Shown here: in pieces, positions 31,498 through 39,588 of the stretch
Layout of the letters: each line of letters opens with the position of its first letter
Numbering within the stretch: position 1 is the stretch's first letter
Origin: Leucobacter sp. wl10
GTDB lineage: Bacteria; Actinomycetota; Actinomycetes; Actinomycetales; Microbacteriaceae
Direction of reading: 5' to 3'
Assembly: GCF_003569785.1 (NCBI RefSeq)
Contig: NZ_KZ983987.1
Span: forward strand, 417,792-481,791
Length of the DNA: 64,000 nt
The notes under the pieces: model-generated
Database searches by the model: none
Told to the model about the DNA's origin: nothing
The model's input: the letters and a program-made list of their open reading frames with translations, nothing else
Position numbers and translations under genes: made by a program

Positions 31498-32421
31498 TCA
31501 GCGCGAGAGGTCTCTCACCGCTCGGGCCAGCGCCTCGGGAGCCGCCTCGTGCAGGTTGTGGGGCCCCGGGAGCGTGAGCACCTCGCTCCCGGGAAGCCGC
31601 TCCCGCCACTCGTCGGTCAGCCGCCGGTCGACGATGCCCGATGCCGCGCGGATCAGGGCGATCGGGATCTCGAGCGCTTGCAGGGCCGCCCAGATGGGGG
31701 CGTAGGGCTGCGGATCGCCGCTCCCGTCGCCCGGCAGCGCGTCGAGGTGAGCGAGGTGATGCGCCCACTCGAGACGGCCGTCGGGGCGGCGGCGGGTGTT
31801 GAGGGCGACACCGCGAGCGAGGGCGGAGCGATCGCGGCCGATCCTGAACTCGATCGCGCGGTCCACGATCTCGTCGATCGTTCCGTAGTCGCGCCGGCCC
31901 CGGATGAACTCCGCCACCGAGCGCGCGCCCCCGCTCGGCACGACGCCCGGCGTGATGTCGACGACGATCAGCCGGGTGACGAGCTCGGGGCGGGCGGCGG
32001 CGGTCAGCGCCGCCGTGAGCCCGCCGAGCGAGTGGCCGAGTAGGGCGACGGGGCGGGGCGCGAGCCGCTCGAGCGCGGCCGCGACGTCGGGCGCGAGGCG
32101 CTCGGGCCGGTAGTCGGCGTCGGCGCGCCAATCGCTGCGGCCGTGGCCGGGCAGGTCGAGGGCCACGGCCGGCCGGTCCAGCGAGAGCAGCACCGCGTCG
32201 AAGCTGTGCGCGCCCAGGCCGGCGCCGTGCAGCGCGACGAGCTCGGGGTCGGCGGGCGGGCCGAACCGCAGGCCGCTCAGCCCGCGTCCGTCGCCCGCCT
32301 CGGCGCGCACCCGCTCGACCGCGGGCAGCGGTGCGACGCGGTGCACGCGCGCCGCGTCGCTCGCCAGGAACCGGAACTCGTCGTCGGCCCGCGGGTCGAC
32401 CGGCGTCTCGGTGTCGCTCAT
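31498..32421 (-). CDS. Alpha/beta hydrolase
   Basis: A 307-residue alpha/beta-fold hydrolase. The nucleophile serine is in LLGHSLGGLTAAL, the HG oxyanion region in ALHGAGLGAHSFD, and the catalytic His in LPGPHNLHEAAPE. The DLPGHGRSDW motif is also conserved. The product may be an esterase or thioesterase; the substrate is unknown. ATG at 32421. It is the last of three or four minus-strand genes, 10 bp downstream of the HExxH protein gene, and probably cotranscribed with it. Confidence 0.85.
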   Translation of the reverse strand: MSDTETPVDPRADDEFRFLASDAARVHRVAPLPAVERVRAEAGDGRGLSGLRFGPPADPELVALHGAGLGAHSFDAVLLSLDRPAVALDLPGHGRSDWRADADYRPERLAPDVAAALERLAPRPVALLGHSLGGLTAALTAAARPELVTRLIVVDITPGVVPSGGARSVAEFIRGRRDYGTIDEIVDRAIEFRIGRDRSALARGVALNTRRRPDGRLEWAHHLAHLDALPGDGSGDPQPYAPIWAALQALEIPIALIRAASGIVDRRLTDEWRERLPGSEVLTLPGPHNLHEAAPEALARAVRDLSR

Positions 32422-32431
32422 GCCGCCCGGG

Positions 32432-32827
32432 CTATCGCGACCGGAGATATCCGCCGTCCTGCAGGCCCGCCTCGATCTCGAAGCGGTTGCGCAGCGGGTC
32501 GCGGCCCGAGAGCAGGTAGAGCAGGGGCAGGGCGAGACCGTAGTGCCGCCACTGCTCGCGGTGCACGAGCTCGTGGCGCAGCACCGCCGGCGAGACGTTG
32601 TCGTCGGTGAGATAGCAGGACCCCACGCAGCTGCCGCCGCGCCCGAACGCCCACTTCGGCATCCCGCGGAAGACCCAGAGGCCCCCGCGCCGCTCGACCC
32701 TCCCGGTACTCCAGAGGGCGCCCCAGACGAACCCGACGCAGGTGGCGTAGAGGTGTCCGATCCGCGCGAACGGCAGGGGCGGAGCGTCGCGGTAGCGGTC
32801 GGAGGCGGCGCCGGCGGGCGCGCTCAC
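32432..32827 (-). CDS. Small HExxH-motif protein, unknown function
   Basis: A 131-residue protein containing RHELVHREQWRHYG, an HExxH zinc-protease-like motif, with a following LPLLYLLSG hydrophobic stretch and NRFEIEAGLQDGGYL. There is also a cysteine pair (SCVGSC). Homologues in this order are sometimes misnamed Fe-S oxidoreductase. Whether it cleaves anything is unknown; the glutamate in the later FEIEAG may be a third metal ligand (inference). GTG at 32827 overlaps the end of the arginase-like gene by 4 bp. Confidence 0.75.
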   Translation of the reverse strand: MSAPAGAASDRYRDAPPLPFARIGHLYATCVGFVWGALWSTGRVERRGGLWVFRGMPKWAFGRGGSCVGSCYLTDDNVSPAVLRHELVHREQWRHYGLALPLLYLLSGRDPLRNRFEIEAGLQDGGYLRSR

Positions 32828-33714
32828 GAGGTCATTCCCGAGGTGAGCGCGGCCAGGATCCGCAGCACCGTCGGCAGGTCGTCGGCGGCGACGGCGGGAT
32901 CGGCGGGAGCGAACTCGCAGATCGTGGCGCCCGCGAGCGGCAGCGCCGACACGGCCGCGCGGATCGCGGCGGTCAGCTGCGCCGCGGTGAGCCCGAACGG
33001 AACCGCGGCGTGCACGGCCGAGAACTCGGCGGGATCGAGCACGTCGAGGTCGACGTGCACGTAGACGCGGGTGGCCCCCGACGCCGTGAGCCGCTCGGTC
33101 ACGGCCGCGGCGAGGAGCTCGTGGCCGGGGCTCGACGTGAGGCCGATGCCGCCCGAGATCGTCACGGGATCGAGCACCTCCACCCCGAGGCGCTCCAGCT
33201 CGTCCTCCTCCTCGGCGTCGATCGCGCGGGCTCCGACGAGCGTCACCAGCGCCGGGGCGATGGGAGAGGCCGCGGCCAGGTCGGGGGAGCCGTCGCCGAG
33301 GGCGTGCCGCAGCGTCATGCCGGAGGCCGAACCCGAGGGCGAGGTGCTCGGGTGCTGCAGATCCGGGTGCGCATCGAACCACAGCACGGCGAGACGGTCC
33401 GACCCGTGCGCGCGCACGGCCGCCTCTATGCCCGGAAGCGACGAGGCGCAGTCGCCTCCGACGATCACGGGCACCTCGTGCGATTCGATCTCGTCGAGCG
33501 CCCTCGTCGCCGACTCGCGCGCACGCAGCAGGCTGCTCAGCCGCGCGACCGGAGTGCCCATGGCGTCTCCCGCCTCGAGCGGCACGGCCACCTCCCGGCG
33601 CGCGGAGGCGGGCAGATCCTCGCGCAGCAGGGCCGCGCCCTCGGTCAGTTGCATGGCCCGGGAGGATGAGGACCCCTGCCACTCGGGCATCACCAGGAAC
33701 AAGGGTTTCGACAC
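32824..33714 (-). CDS. Arginase/agmatinase-family hydrolase with altered first metal ligand
   Basis: A 296-residue ureohydrolase-fold protein. Metal motifs are FDAHPDLQ (Asp114, His116, Asp118) and HVDLDVLDP (Asp222, Asp224). The family's GGDHS is GGDCASS here, so the usual first manganese ligand His is Cys89. Arginases, agmatinases and formimidoylglutamases share this fold, so the substrate is open. GTG at 33714 gives MSKPLFLVMPEWQG. No other arginine-degradation gene is adjacent. Confidence 0.82.
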   Translation of the reverse strand: MSKPLFLVMPEWQGSSSSRAMQLTEGAALLREDLPASARREVAVPLEAGDAMGTPVARLSSLLRARESATRALDEIESHEVPVIVGGDCASSLPGIEAAVRAHGSDRLAVLWFDAHPDLQHPSTSPSGSASGMTLRHALGDGSPDLAAASPIAPALVTLVGARAIDAEEEDELERLGVEVLDPVTISGGIGLTSSPGHELLAAAVTERLTASGATRVYVHVDLDVLDPAEFSAVHAAVPFGLTAAQLTAAIRAAVSALPLAGATICEFAPADPAVAADDLPTVLRILAALTSGMTS

Positions 33715-33788
33715 AGTGCCTCCTCGGATCGCGCACGGCCTTACCAGGATACGCCCGCGCGACCGCCGCGGGCGCGCGCCGGACGGGG

Positions 33789-34625
33789 TCAACCCACCGT
33801 GACGAAGTCGATGAGGTGCTCCACGCGTCCGACGAGCTCGGGCTCGAGGTCGCGGAAGTGCCGCACGCGCCCCCGGATCCTCGCCCACGCGTCGGCGATG
33901 TCGGCCGGCTCCTCCGCGGGCCAGCCGAGCGCCCGGCAGATGCCCGTCTTCCACTCCACCTCGCGCGGGATCGACGGCCACGCCCGCAGGCCCACGCGCT
34001 CCGGCTTCACGGCCTGCCAGATGTCGACGAAGGGGTGGCCGACGATGAGCACGTGCGCGCCGTGCGGCCCGCGCTCGACGGCCCGCGCGATCCGCGACTC
34101 CTTGCTGCCCGCGACGAGGTGGTCGAGCAGCACCCCCGCGCGGCGCTGCGGCCCCGGCCCGAACTCCGCGAGCGCCTCGGCGAGGTTGTCCGCGCCCTGC
34201 AACAGCTCGACCACCACACCCTCCGCGCGCAGGTCGTCGCCCCACACCTGCTCCACCAGCTCGGCGTCGTGCCTGCCCTCGACGAAGATGCGGCTCGGCA
34301 TGGCGGTGCGCGCCCGCCGCGGCTCCACCGCGAACGACCCCGAGGCCGTGCGCTGCCGGCCGGCGGGCCGCCGCTGCGGCACCACGAGCCGCACGGGCTC
34401 TCCGTCGATGAGGAAGCCGTCGTGCAGCGGGAAGGCGCGCACCCTGCCGCGGAAGTCCTCGAGCTGCACGAGCCCCTCGCGGGCGCCGACGACGGCCCCG
34501 CACCACTCCGACTCGGTGTGCTCGACCACGAGGCCGCGCGCGAGCGGCACCTCGCGCCGCTGCACAGGCCCGCGCCGGGGCCTCAGGCGGGCGACGGGAT
34601 CGTTGTCGTAGCGCGAGTCGAACAC
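33789..34625 (-). CDS. DUF3097 protein
   Basis: A 278-residue conserved actinobacterial protein of unknown function. It contains FVEGRHDAELVEQVWGDDLR and VLLDHLVAGSKESRIA, which resemble a Toprim-like acidic site (E and DxL), so a nucleic-acid role is possible (inference). The GTG at 34625 gives MFDSRYDNDPVAR; a longer reading upstream would run into the repeat region. TAGGCT lies 7 nt upstream on the minus strand. Confidence 0.82.
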   Translation of the reverse strand: MFDSRYDNDPVARLRPRRGPVQRREVPLARGLVVEHTESEWCGAVVGAREGLVQLEDFRGRVRAFPLHDGFLIDGEPVRLVVPQRRPAGRQRTASGSFAVEPRRARTAMPSRIFVEGRHDAELVEQVWGDDLRAEGVVVELLQGADNLAEALAEFGPGPQRRAGVLLDHLVAGSKESRIARAVERGPHGAHVLIVGHPFVDIWQAVKPERVGLRAWPSIPREVEWKTGICRALGWPAEEPADIADAWARIRGRVRHFRDLEPELVGRVEHLIDFVTVG

Positions 34626-34632
34626 AGATGCG

Positions 34633-34638
34633 AGCCTA
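34633..34638 (-). promoter_or_regulatory. Leaderless -10 box of the DUF3097 gene
   Basis: On the minus strand TAGGCT ends 7 nt before the GTG at 34625. Confidence 0.45.
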
Positions 34639-34692
34639 GCGGGTGCGGGTGCGGGTGCGAGTGCGGGAACTCGCGTCGCCGCGCGATCCGGA

Positions 34693-34753
34693 ATCCGTGT
34701 GCGCCTTTCGGGCGCTCCACCGCCGGCGAAGCGCCCGAAAGGCGCACACGGAT
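34693..34753. repeat. REP-like palindrome, copy A
   Basis: Perfect 24-bp inverted repeat: arms 34693-34716 and 34730-34753 with a 13-nt loop. The arm begins ATCCGTGTGCGCCTTTCGG. The same core recurs at 46996-47060. It lies in the divergent promoter region between the DUF3097 gene and the MFS gene. It is flanked by short tandem repeats (GGTGCG units at 34641-34664; CCCACCCGG units after it). Confidence 0.85.
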
Positions 34754-34810
34754 CGCGGATCGAGGCGAGCGAGCCCACCCGGCCCACCCGGCCCATCTGC
34801 CGGGCCCGGC

Positions 34811-34816
34811 TAAGCT
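34811..34816 (+). promoter_or_regulatory. Leaderless -10 box of the MFS gene
   Basis: TAAGCT ends 6 nt before the GTG at 34823. Confidence 0.45.
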
Positions 34817-34822
34817 GGGGCG

Positions 34823-36151
34823 GTGAGCGACGCGACCGGGGACCGCGGGAGGCCGAGGCGCGACCTGCGCTCCCTGCTCGTGGACGTCACCCCGCTCCGC
34901 ACGAGCCCGGCGTTCGCGAAGCTCTGGATCGGCAACTCCGTGTCGCAGATCGGCGCGCAGATCACCATCGTCGCCGTGGGCCTGCACATCTACCAGATCA
35001 CGCGCTCGACGTTCGCGGTGTCGCTGCTCGCCCTCTGGGCGCTCGGCCCCATGATCGTCGCGGGCTTCGTCGGGGGCGCGCTCGCCGACGCCTTCGACCG
35101 CCGCATCGTCGCGCTCGTCACCGCCGTGATCGCGTGGTGCAGCATCGGCACGCTGACGCTCATCGCGTTCCTCGGGGTCGGGGCCACCTGGCCGTACTAC
35201 GCGCTCGCGGCACTGAACGCCGCCTCGGCGACCATCAAGGGGGCCACGCAGGGAGCGATCCTGCCCCGCCTGCTGCCGCCGCAGCTGCTGCCCGCCGCCG
35301 CCGCGCTGAGCGGCATCACCATGGGCCTCGCCATCACCGTCGGCCCGGCCGTGGCCGGCGTGCTGGTGGCGACCGTCGGCTTCGCCTGGACCTATCTGCT
35401 CGACGTGGTGCTCTTCACCGCGGCGTTCCTCGGGATCCTCAGCCTGCCGAGCATCGCCCCCGAGGGGGAGCGCAGGAGCGCCGGGCCGGGATCGGTGGTG
35501 GAGAGCCTGCGTTTCCTGCGACGGGCTCCGAACGTGCGCGCGACGTTCATCTGGGACCTCATCGCCATGATCTTCGGCACGCCGCGCGTGGTGTTCCCCG
35601 CCGCGGGGGCGCTCGTGCTGGGCGGCGGGCCGGTAACGGTCGGGATCCTCACCGCGTCCTTCGCCGCGGGGTCCCTGCTCAGCGGGCTCTTCTCGGGACC
35701 GCTGGGCGCGGTGCGCAGGCAGGGCCGGGCCGTGACCGTCGCGATCGCGGTGTTCGGGGTATGCACGGCCCTCTTCGGCGTCGTGCTGCTGGCGACCGGC
35801 GCCGCGGAGGGGCCTCGCGCGCCCGACGCTCCGCTGGTGCCCGCGATCGCGCTGGCCGGTCTCGCGCTCGCCGGAACCGGCGCCGCCGACAACGTGAGCG
35901 CCGTGTTCCGCACGACCATCCTGCAGGCCGCGGCCCCCGACGACGTGCGGGGCCGCATGCAGGGGCTCTTCTACGTGGTGGTCGCCGGAGGGCCGCGCGT
36001 GGGCGACCTCGTCGCCGGAGCCGCTGCGACGCTCGTCGCGCTGTGGGCGCCGGCGCTGCTGGGCGGCGTCGTCATCGTCGGCATCATGCTCGTGCTCCTG
36101 CGCACGGCGCGCGGCTTCCAGCGCTACGACGCGCACCGGCCAGCGCCGTAG
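34823..36151 (+). CDS. MFS transporter (EntS-like, MFS_3 type)
   Basis: A 442-residue membrane transporter with about 12 helices. The first conserved stretch is FAKLWIGNSVSQIGAQITIVAVGLHIYQIT; the loop after helix 2 is GGALADAFDRR, the MFS motif A position. The family exports siderophores, macrolides and other compounds in other bacteria; the substrate is not known here. GTG at 34823. It is monocistronic, with repeat-rich gaps on both sides. Confidence 0.87.
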   Translation: MSDATGDRGRPRRDLRSLLVDVTPLRTSPAFAKLWIGNSVSQIGAQITIVAVGLHIYQITRSTFAVSLLALWALGPMIVAGFVGGALADAFDRRIVALVTAVIAWCSIGTLTLIAFLGVGATWPYYALAALNAASATIKGATQGAILPRLLPPQLLPAAAALSGITMGLAITVGPAVAGVLVATVGFAWTYLLDVVLFTAAFLGILSLPSIAPEGERRSAGPGSVVESLRFLRRAPNVRATFIWDLIAMIFGTPRVVFPAAGALVLGGGPVTVGILTASFAAGSLLSGLFSGPLGAVRRQGRAVTVAIAVFGVCTALFGVVLLATGAAEGPRAPDAPLVPAIALAGLALAGTGAADNVSAVFRTTILQAAAPDDVRGRMQGLFYVVVAGGPRVGDLVAGAAATLVALWAPALLGGVVIVGIMLVLLRTARGFQRYDAHRPAP

Positions 36152-36189
36152 CGGCCCCTGCCGCCCACCCGCCGCCCGCCGGCCGCCGG

Positions 36190-36380
36190 CCCCCGGACCC
36201 CGGACCCCGGACCCCGGGTCCCTCTCGCCGAATCGCCACGACTCTCTCGAGACGCCACGAGAATCGCGTGAATGTCGTGGCGACTCGGGGAGACCGTGGC
36301 GACTCGGCGAGGCGGAGCGTGAGCCCGGCTGGGTGGGGTGTGAGCCCGGCTGGGTGGGGCGCGCGACCGACGCGACCGAC
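36190..36380. repeat. Repeat-rich intergenic block
   Basis: Between the MFS gene and the acyl-CoA hydratase gene (252-bp gap). It holds (a) CCCCGGA units at about 36191-36216; (b) an inverted repeat 36228-36242 / 36274-36288 (15 bp, one mismatch; arm CCGAATCGCCACGAC), with a further partial copy near 36294; and (c) a 20-bp direct repeat GTGAGCCCGGCTGGGTGGGG at 36319-36338 and 36340-36359. No gene is apparent. Confidence 0.75.
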
Positions 36381-36391
36381 GCCCCCGATGG

Positions 36392-36397
36392 TACGGT
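36392..36397 (+). promoter_or_regulatory. Leaderless -10 box of the acyl-CoA hydratase gene
   Basis: TACGGT ends 6 nt before the ATG at 36404. Confidence 0.4.
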
Positions 36398-36403
36398 GCT
36401 GGG

Positions 36404-37498
36404 ATGAGCCTCGACGCGCCCGTCCCCGCACCCGAGCCGCTGGTCCTCTCCCGCCGCGAGGGGCGGATCACCCGCATCACGCTCAACCGCCCGCGCGCGA
36501 TCAACGCGCTGAACCTCGAGATGTTCGAGCTGCTCGGCGCCGCGCTCGAGTCGGCGCGGCGCGACGGCTCGAGCGCGATCCTGCTCGACGGGGCCGGCGA
36601 GCGGGGCTTCTGCGGCGGCGGCGACATCAAGCAGATCTCCGGCCCCGACGGGCGCGGCATCCTGGCCGTCGAGTACCGCGTCGACCACATGGTCGCCGCC
36701 TCGCCGATCCCGGTCGTCGGGTGCATGGACGGCGTGACGATGGGCGGTGGCATCGGGATCGCCGGCCACGCGAGCCACCGGGTGGTCACCGAGCGCAGCC
36801 GGCTCGCGATGCCCGAGGTGCGCATCGGGATCGCCCCCGACGTGGGCGGTCACCTGCTGCTGGCGCACGCGCCGGGCCGGCTGGGCGAGCTGCTCGCGGT
36901 CACGGCGGGGGAGATGAGCGCGGGGGACGCTATCGCGCTCGGCTTCGCCGACTTCTTCATTCCCGCGGATCGCCTGCGCGAGCTGCGCGCGGCGCTGGCC
37001 GCGGGGGAGGATCCGGGATCCGCCTGCGCGCGCCTCGCCGCACCCGCGCCCGCGTCGCCGCTCCTCGCGGCGCGCGCGTGGTGGGATCCGATCGCGGAGG
37101 GCGCGCTGGACGGGGCCGACGCCCCGACGGCCGACGACCCGGTCGGTGCCGCGCGGCGCCTGGTGCTGGCGCTCGAGAGGAGCGAGGCGGGGCCGGCGCG
37201 GGCGGCCGCGGAGAACCTGCGGCGCATGTGCCCCACCTCGGTCGCGGTGACGCTCGCGCAGGTCGACCGCACCCGGCGCCTCGGTCTCGGCCTCGCCGAG
37301 GTGCTGCGCGACGACCTGCGCGTGCTCGGCCGCCTCGCGCAGCGCCCCGACTTCGCCGAGGGCGTGCGCGCGCAGGTGATCGACAAGGATCGCAATCCGC
37401 GCTGGTCGCCGGACCGGATCGAGGATCTCGACGCCGCCCGGCTCGCCGCGATCCTCGCCCCGGAGCTCGAGGCCGACGAGCCGCCGCTCGCGCTCTGA
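36404..37498 (+). CDS. Enoyl-CoA hydratase/isomerase family, 3-hydroxyisobutyryl-CoA hydrolase-like
   Basis: A 364-residue crotonase-fold protein. Crotonase features are the oxyanion GFCGGGDIK and the second glycine region CMDGVTMGGGIG. The stretch MPEVRIGIAPDVGGHLLL resembles the MPE...G.FPDVG motif of 3-hydroxyisobutyryl-CoA hydrolases. The C-terminal domain (FAEGVRAQVIDKDRNPRWSPDRIEDL) is the hydrolase-type ending, which simple hydratases lack. I favour a hydrolase in valine breakdown. ATG at 36404. Confidence 0.87.
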   Translation: MSLDAPVPAPEPLVLSRREGRITRITLNRPRAINALNLEMFELLGAALESARRDGSSAILLDGAGERGFCGGGDIKQISGPDGRGILAVEYRVDHMVAASPIPVVGCMDGVTMGGGIGIAGHASHRVVTERSRLAMPEVRIGIAPDVGGHLLLAHAPGRLGELLAVTAGEMSAGDAIALGFADFFIPADRLRELRAALAAGEDPGSACARLAAPAPASPLLAARAWWDPIAEGALDGADAPTADDPVGAARRLVLALERSEAGPARAAAENLRRMCPTSVAVTLAQVDRTRRLGLGLAEVLRDDLRVLGRLAQRPDFAEGVRAQVIDKDRNPRWSPDRIEDLDAARLAAILAPELEADEPPLAL

Positions 37499-37556
37499 GG
37501 CGTTCATCACCTCCGCGCGTCGTCGCCGAGTCCGCGGGGGTGGATCCTGCGACTGC

Positions 37557-37622
37557 GTTCGCTGCGCTCACTCCGCGCAGGAGGGCCGGGCTCGGTTCGC
37601 TGCGCTCACTCCGCGCAGGAGG
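37557..37622. repeat. 28-bp direct repeat, two copies
   Basis: Copies at 37557-37584 and 37595-37622 (unit begins GTTCGCTGCGCTCACTCCGC), spaced 38 bp apart, in the gap between two convergent genes. Only two copies are present. Confidence 0.8.
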
Positions 37623-37635
37623 CCCGGGCCGGGGA

Positions 37636-37992
37636 TCAGTGCGGGTCGCCGATGCAGAACTCGTTGCCGTCGGGATCGGCGAAGGTGTCCCAGCTGAAGT
37701 CCTCCTCGCCCCGCCGGCCCAGGTGCGCGGCGCCGGCTGCGACCCACTCCGCGACGACGGCGTCGCGGTCGGCCCCGGCCTCACGGTCGAGATCGAGGTG
37801 CATGCGGTTCTTGCCGCGGGTCGGCTCGGCGACCTTCTGGAAGCCCAGGGCCACCGGCACTTCGGGCGCCCGGACGATGCAGAACCAACCGTCGGCGTCG
37901 TGCACGATCTCGCCGCCGAGGCGGCTCGCCCACCAGGAGGCGAGCGTGCGCGGGTCTGCGGTGTCCACGGTGACCATTCCCAGCCGGATCAT
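37636..37992 (-). CDS. VOC (glyoxalase-fold) protein
   Basis: A 118-residue vicinal-oxygen-chelate protein: MIRLGMVTVDTADPRTLASWWASRLGGE at the start and FADPDGNEFCIGDPH at the end, the two halves of one betaalphabeta-betabetabeta repeat pair. Candidate metal-site positions include His and Glu residues in NRMHLDLD and the terminal NEFCI. Many such proteins are uncharacterised or act in antibiotic resistance or dioxygenase-like chemistry. I chose the ATG at 37992 with GGAG upstream over a longer start at 38046 that would overlap the next promoter. Confidence 0.83.
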   Translation of the reverse strand: MIRLGMVTVDTADPRTLASWWASRLGGEIVHDADGWFCIVRAPEVPVALGFQKVAEPTRGKNRMHLDLDREAGADRDAVVAEWVAAGAAHLGRRGEEDFSWDTFADPDGNEFCIGDPH

Positions 37993-38053
37993 GAGTGCTC
38001 CTTCGCTCGTTGCGGTGGCTTCCACGCTACCGCCGGCCGCCGACATCGACCGC

Positions 38054-38059
38054 TACGCT
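38054..38059 (+). promoter_or_regulatory. Leaderless -10 box of the DNA methyltransferase gene
   Basis: TACGCT ends 6 nt before the GTG at 38066. Confidence 0.45.
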
Positions 38060-38065
38060 GGTCGG

Positions 38066-38926
38066 GTGAACGAAGCGTGGCGTCCGAGCGGACCCGATCT
38101 GGTGCACGCGGGCGACAACCTCCCCTTCATGCGGCAGCTGCCCGATGGCGCCTTCGCGCTGGCGTATCTCGACCCGCCCTTCAACACCGGGCTGTTCCGA
38201 CAGGCCGAGCGGGTGCGCGGCACGCGCGCGGAGCGGGGCGCGCCCGGCGGCAGACTCGGATTTCGCGGGCAGGGCTACGCGGTCACTCGCGAGCGCACGC
38301 TCGCGTTCGACGACCGCTTCGTCGACTACTGGGAGTTCCTCGAGCCGCGCGTCGAGGAGGCCTGGCGGCTGCTTGCGCCCGACGGCACGCTGTACCTGCA
38401 CCTCGACTACCGCGAGGTGCACTACGCGAAGGTGCTGCTCGACGGGCTGTTCGGCCCGGAGCGCTTCATCAACGAGATCATCTGGGCGTACGACTACGGC
38501 GCCCGCGCGCGCCGCAGGTGGCCGGCGAAGCACGAGAACATCCTCGTCTATGTGAAGGATCCCGGCGCGTACTTCTTCGACGCCGAGGCCGTCGACCGCG
38601 AGCCCTACATGGCCCCGGGGCTCGTGACCCCCGAGCGCGCGGCGCGCGGCAAGCTCCCGACCGACACTTGGTGGCACACCATCGTGTCGCCGACGGGCAG
38701 GGAGCGCACGGGCTACCCGACGCAGAAGCCGCTCGGCGTGCTGCGCCGCATCCTTCAGGCGTCGTCGCGGCCCGGGGACTGGGTGCTCGACGCCTTCGCG
38801 GGCAGCGGCACGACGGGAGCCGCCGCCGCGGAGCTGGGGCGGCGCTTCGTGCTCGTGGACGAGAACCCCGAGGCGATCGAGGTGATGCGCGGCCGGTTCG
38901 CGGATCGACCCGTGCGCTTCTCCTGA
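38066..38926 (+). CDS. Site-specific DNA methyltransferase, beta-class, probably N6-adenine
   Basis: A 286-residue enzyme. The catalytic motif IV DPPF is at 36-39 (AYLDPPFNTG) and comes before the SAM-binding motif [10 protein letters not shown] near residue 245, the beta-class order. DPPF rather than SPPY suggests adenine-N6. Motif [12 protein letters not shown] precedes motif I, as in CcrM/HinfI-type enzymes. There is no restriction endonuclease or specificity gene nearby, so it is an orphan candidate for epigenetic control or a retained solitary enzyme. Its last 172 bp overlap the extended end of pdxT on the other strand. Confidence 0.87.
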   Translation: MNEAWRPSGPDLVHAGDNLPFMRQLPDGAFALAYLDPPFNTGLFRQAERVRGTRAERGAPGGRLGFRGQGYAVTRERTLAFDDRFVDYWEFLEPRVEEAWRLLAPDGTLYLHLDYREVHYAKVLLDGLFGPERFINEIIWAYDYGARARRRWPAKHENILVYVKDPGAYFFDAEAVDREPYMAPGLVTPERAARGKLPTDTWWHTIVSPTGRERTGYPTQKPLGVLRRILQASSRPGDWVLDAFAGSGTTGAAAAELGRRFVLVDENPEAIEVMRGRFADRPVRFS

Positions 38927-39588
38927 CCGCCGTTCGCCCCGCCGCGGGGCCCGGCGAGGGCGAGCAGCGCGCGGTGGAGCGCGGCGTCGCCCCTCAGCTC
39001 GGGGTGGAACGCGACTCCGGTGATCCTTCCGAGAGCGGAGGACTCGTTCGAGGTCGCGCCGAGGATCCGCCCGCTCTCCCTCGCGATCGGCCGTGCTCCC
39101 GCTCCGAACTCGATGATCTCGGGAGCGCGGATGAGCGCTCCGAGCACTCGGCCGCCCTCCCCGCTTCCCGAGACTCCAGCGACCTCGAAGCTCGCCTCGG
39201 CCGAGGCGAGCTGGGGTCCGAAGGCGTTGCGCGCGACCGTCACGTCGAGCAGGCCGAGGCTCTGCTGCCCGGGTGCGGGGTCGCGGATCCGATCGGCGAG
39301 CAGGATCAGGCCGGCGCAGGTGCCGAGCGTCGGAACGCCGGAGCCGATGGCCTGCCGCAGCGGTTCGAAGAGCTCGAGCCGGCGGAGCAGGCGGTCCATG
39401 GCGGAGGACTCGCCTCCGGGCAGGATCAGGGCGTCCACGCGGGGCCCGTGCGGCCCCGCGAGCTGATCGGCCCGCCGGACGAGCACGGCGCGCGCGCCGA
39501 GCCCCTCCACCATGCGGGCGTGCTCGGCGACGCCGCCCTGCAGGGCGAGCACCCCGACGACCGGACCGGCCGAGGTCGCCGTGCTCAC
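38755..39588 (-). CDS. pdxT: PLP synthase glutaminase subunit PdxT, with C-terminal extension
   Basis: Glutamine amidotransferase that delivers ammonia to PdxS. The class-I triad is Cys91 (LGTCAGLIL), His195 and Glu197 (FHPELRG); LILPGGESS is also conserved. The core would end near residue 215. The frame runs on to residue 277 with a Ser/Arg/Ala-rich tail that overlaps the convergent methyltransferase gene by 172 bp. This suggests loss of the original stop codon. The GTG at 39588 overlaps the pdxS stop (GTGA) by 4 bp. Confidence 0.92.
   Translation of the reverse strand: MSTATSAGPVVGVLALQGGVAEHARMVEGLGARAVLVRRADQLAGPHGPRVDALILPGGESSAMDRLLRRLELFEPLRQAIGSGVPTLGTCAGLILLADRIRDPAPGQQSLGLLDVTVARNAFGPQLASAEASFEVAGVSGSGEGGRVLGALIRAPEIIEFGAGARPIARESGRILGATSNESSALGRITGVAFHPELRGDAALHRALLALAGPRGGANGGQEKRTGRSANRPRITSIASGFSSTSTKRRPSSAAAAPVVPLPAKASSTQSPGRDDA

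Noticed and set aside
37557..37622. Possible CRISPR array
   Set aside because: Only two repeat copies, a spacer of about 10 bp, and no cas genes in the window.
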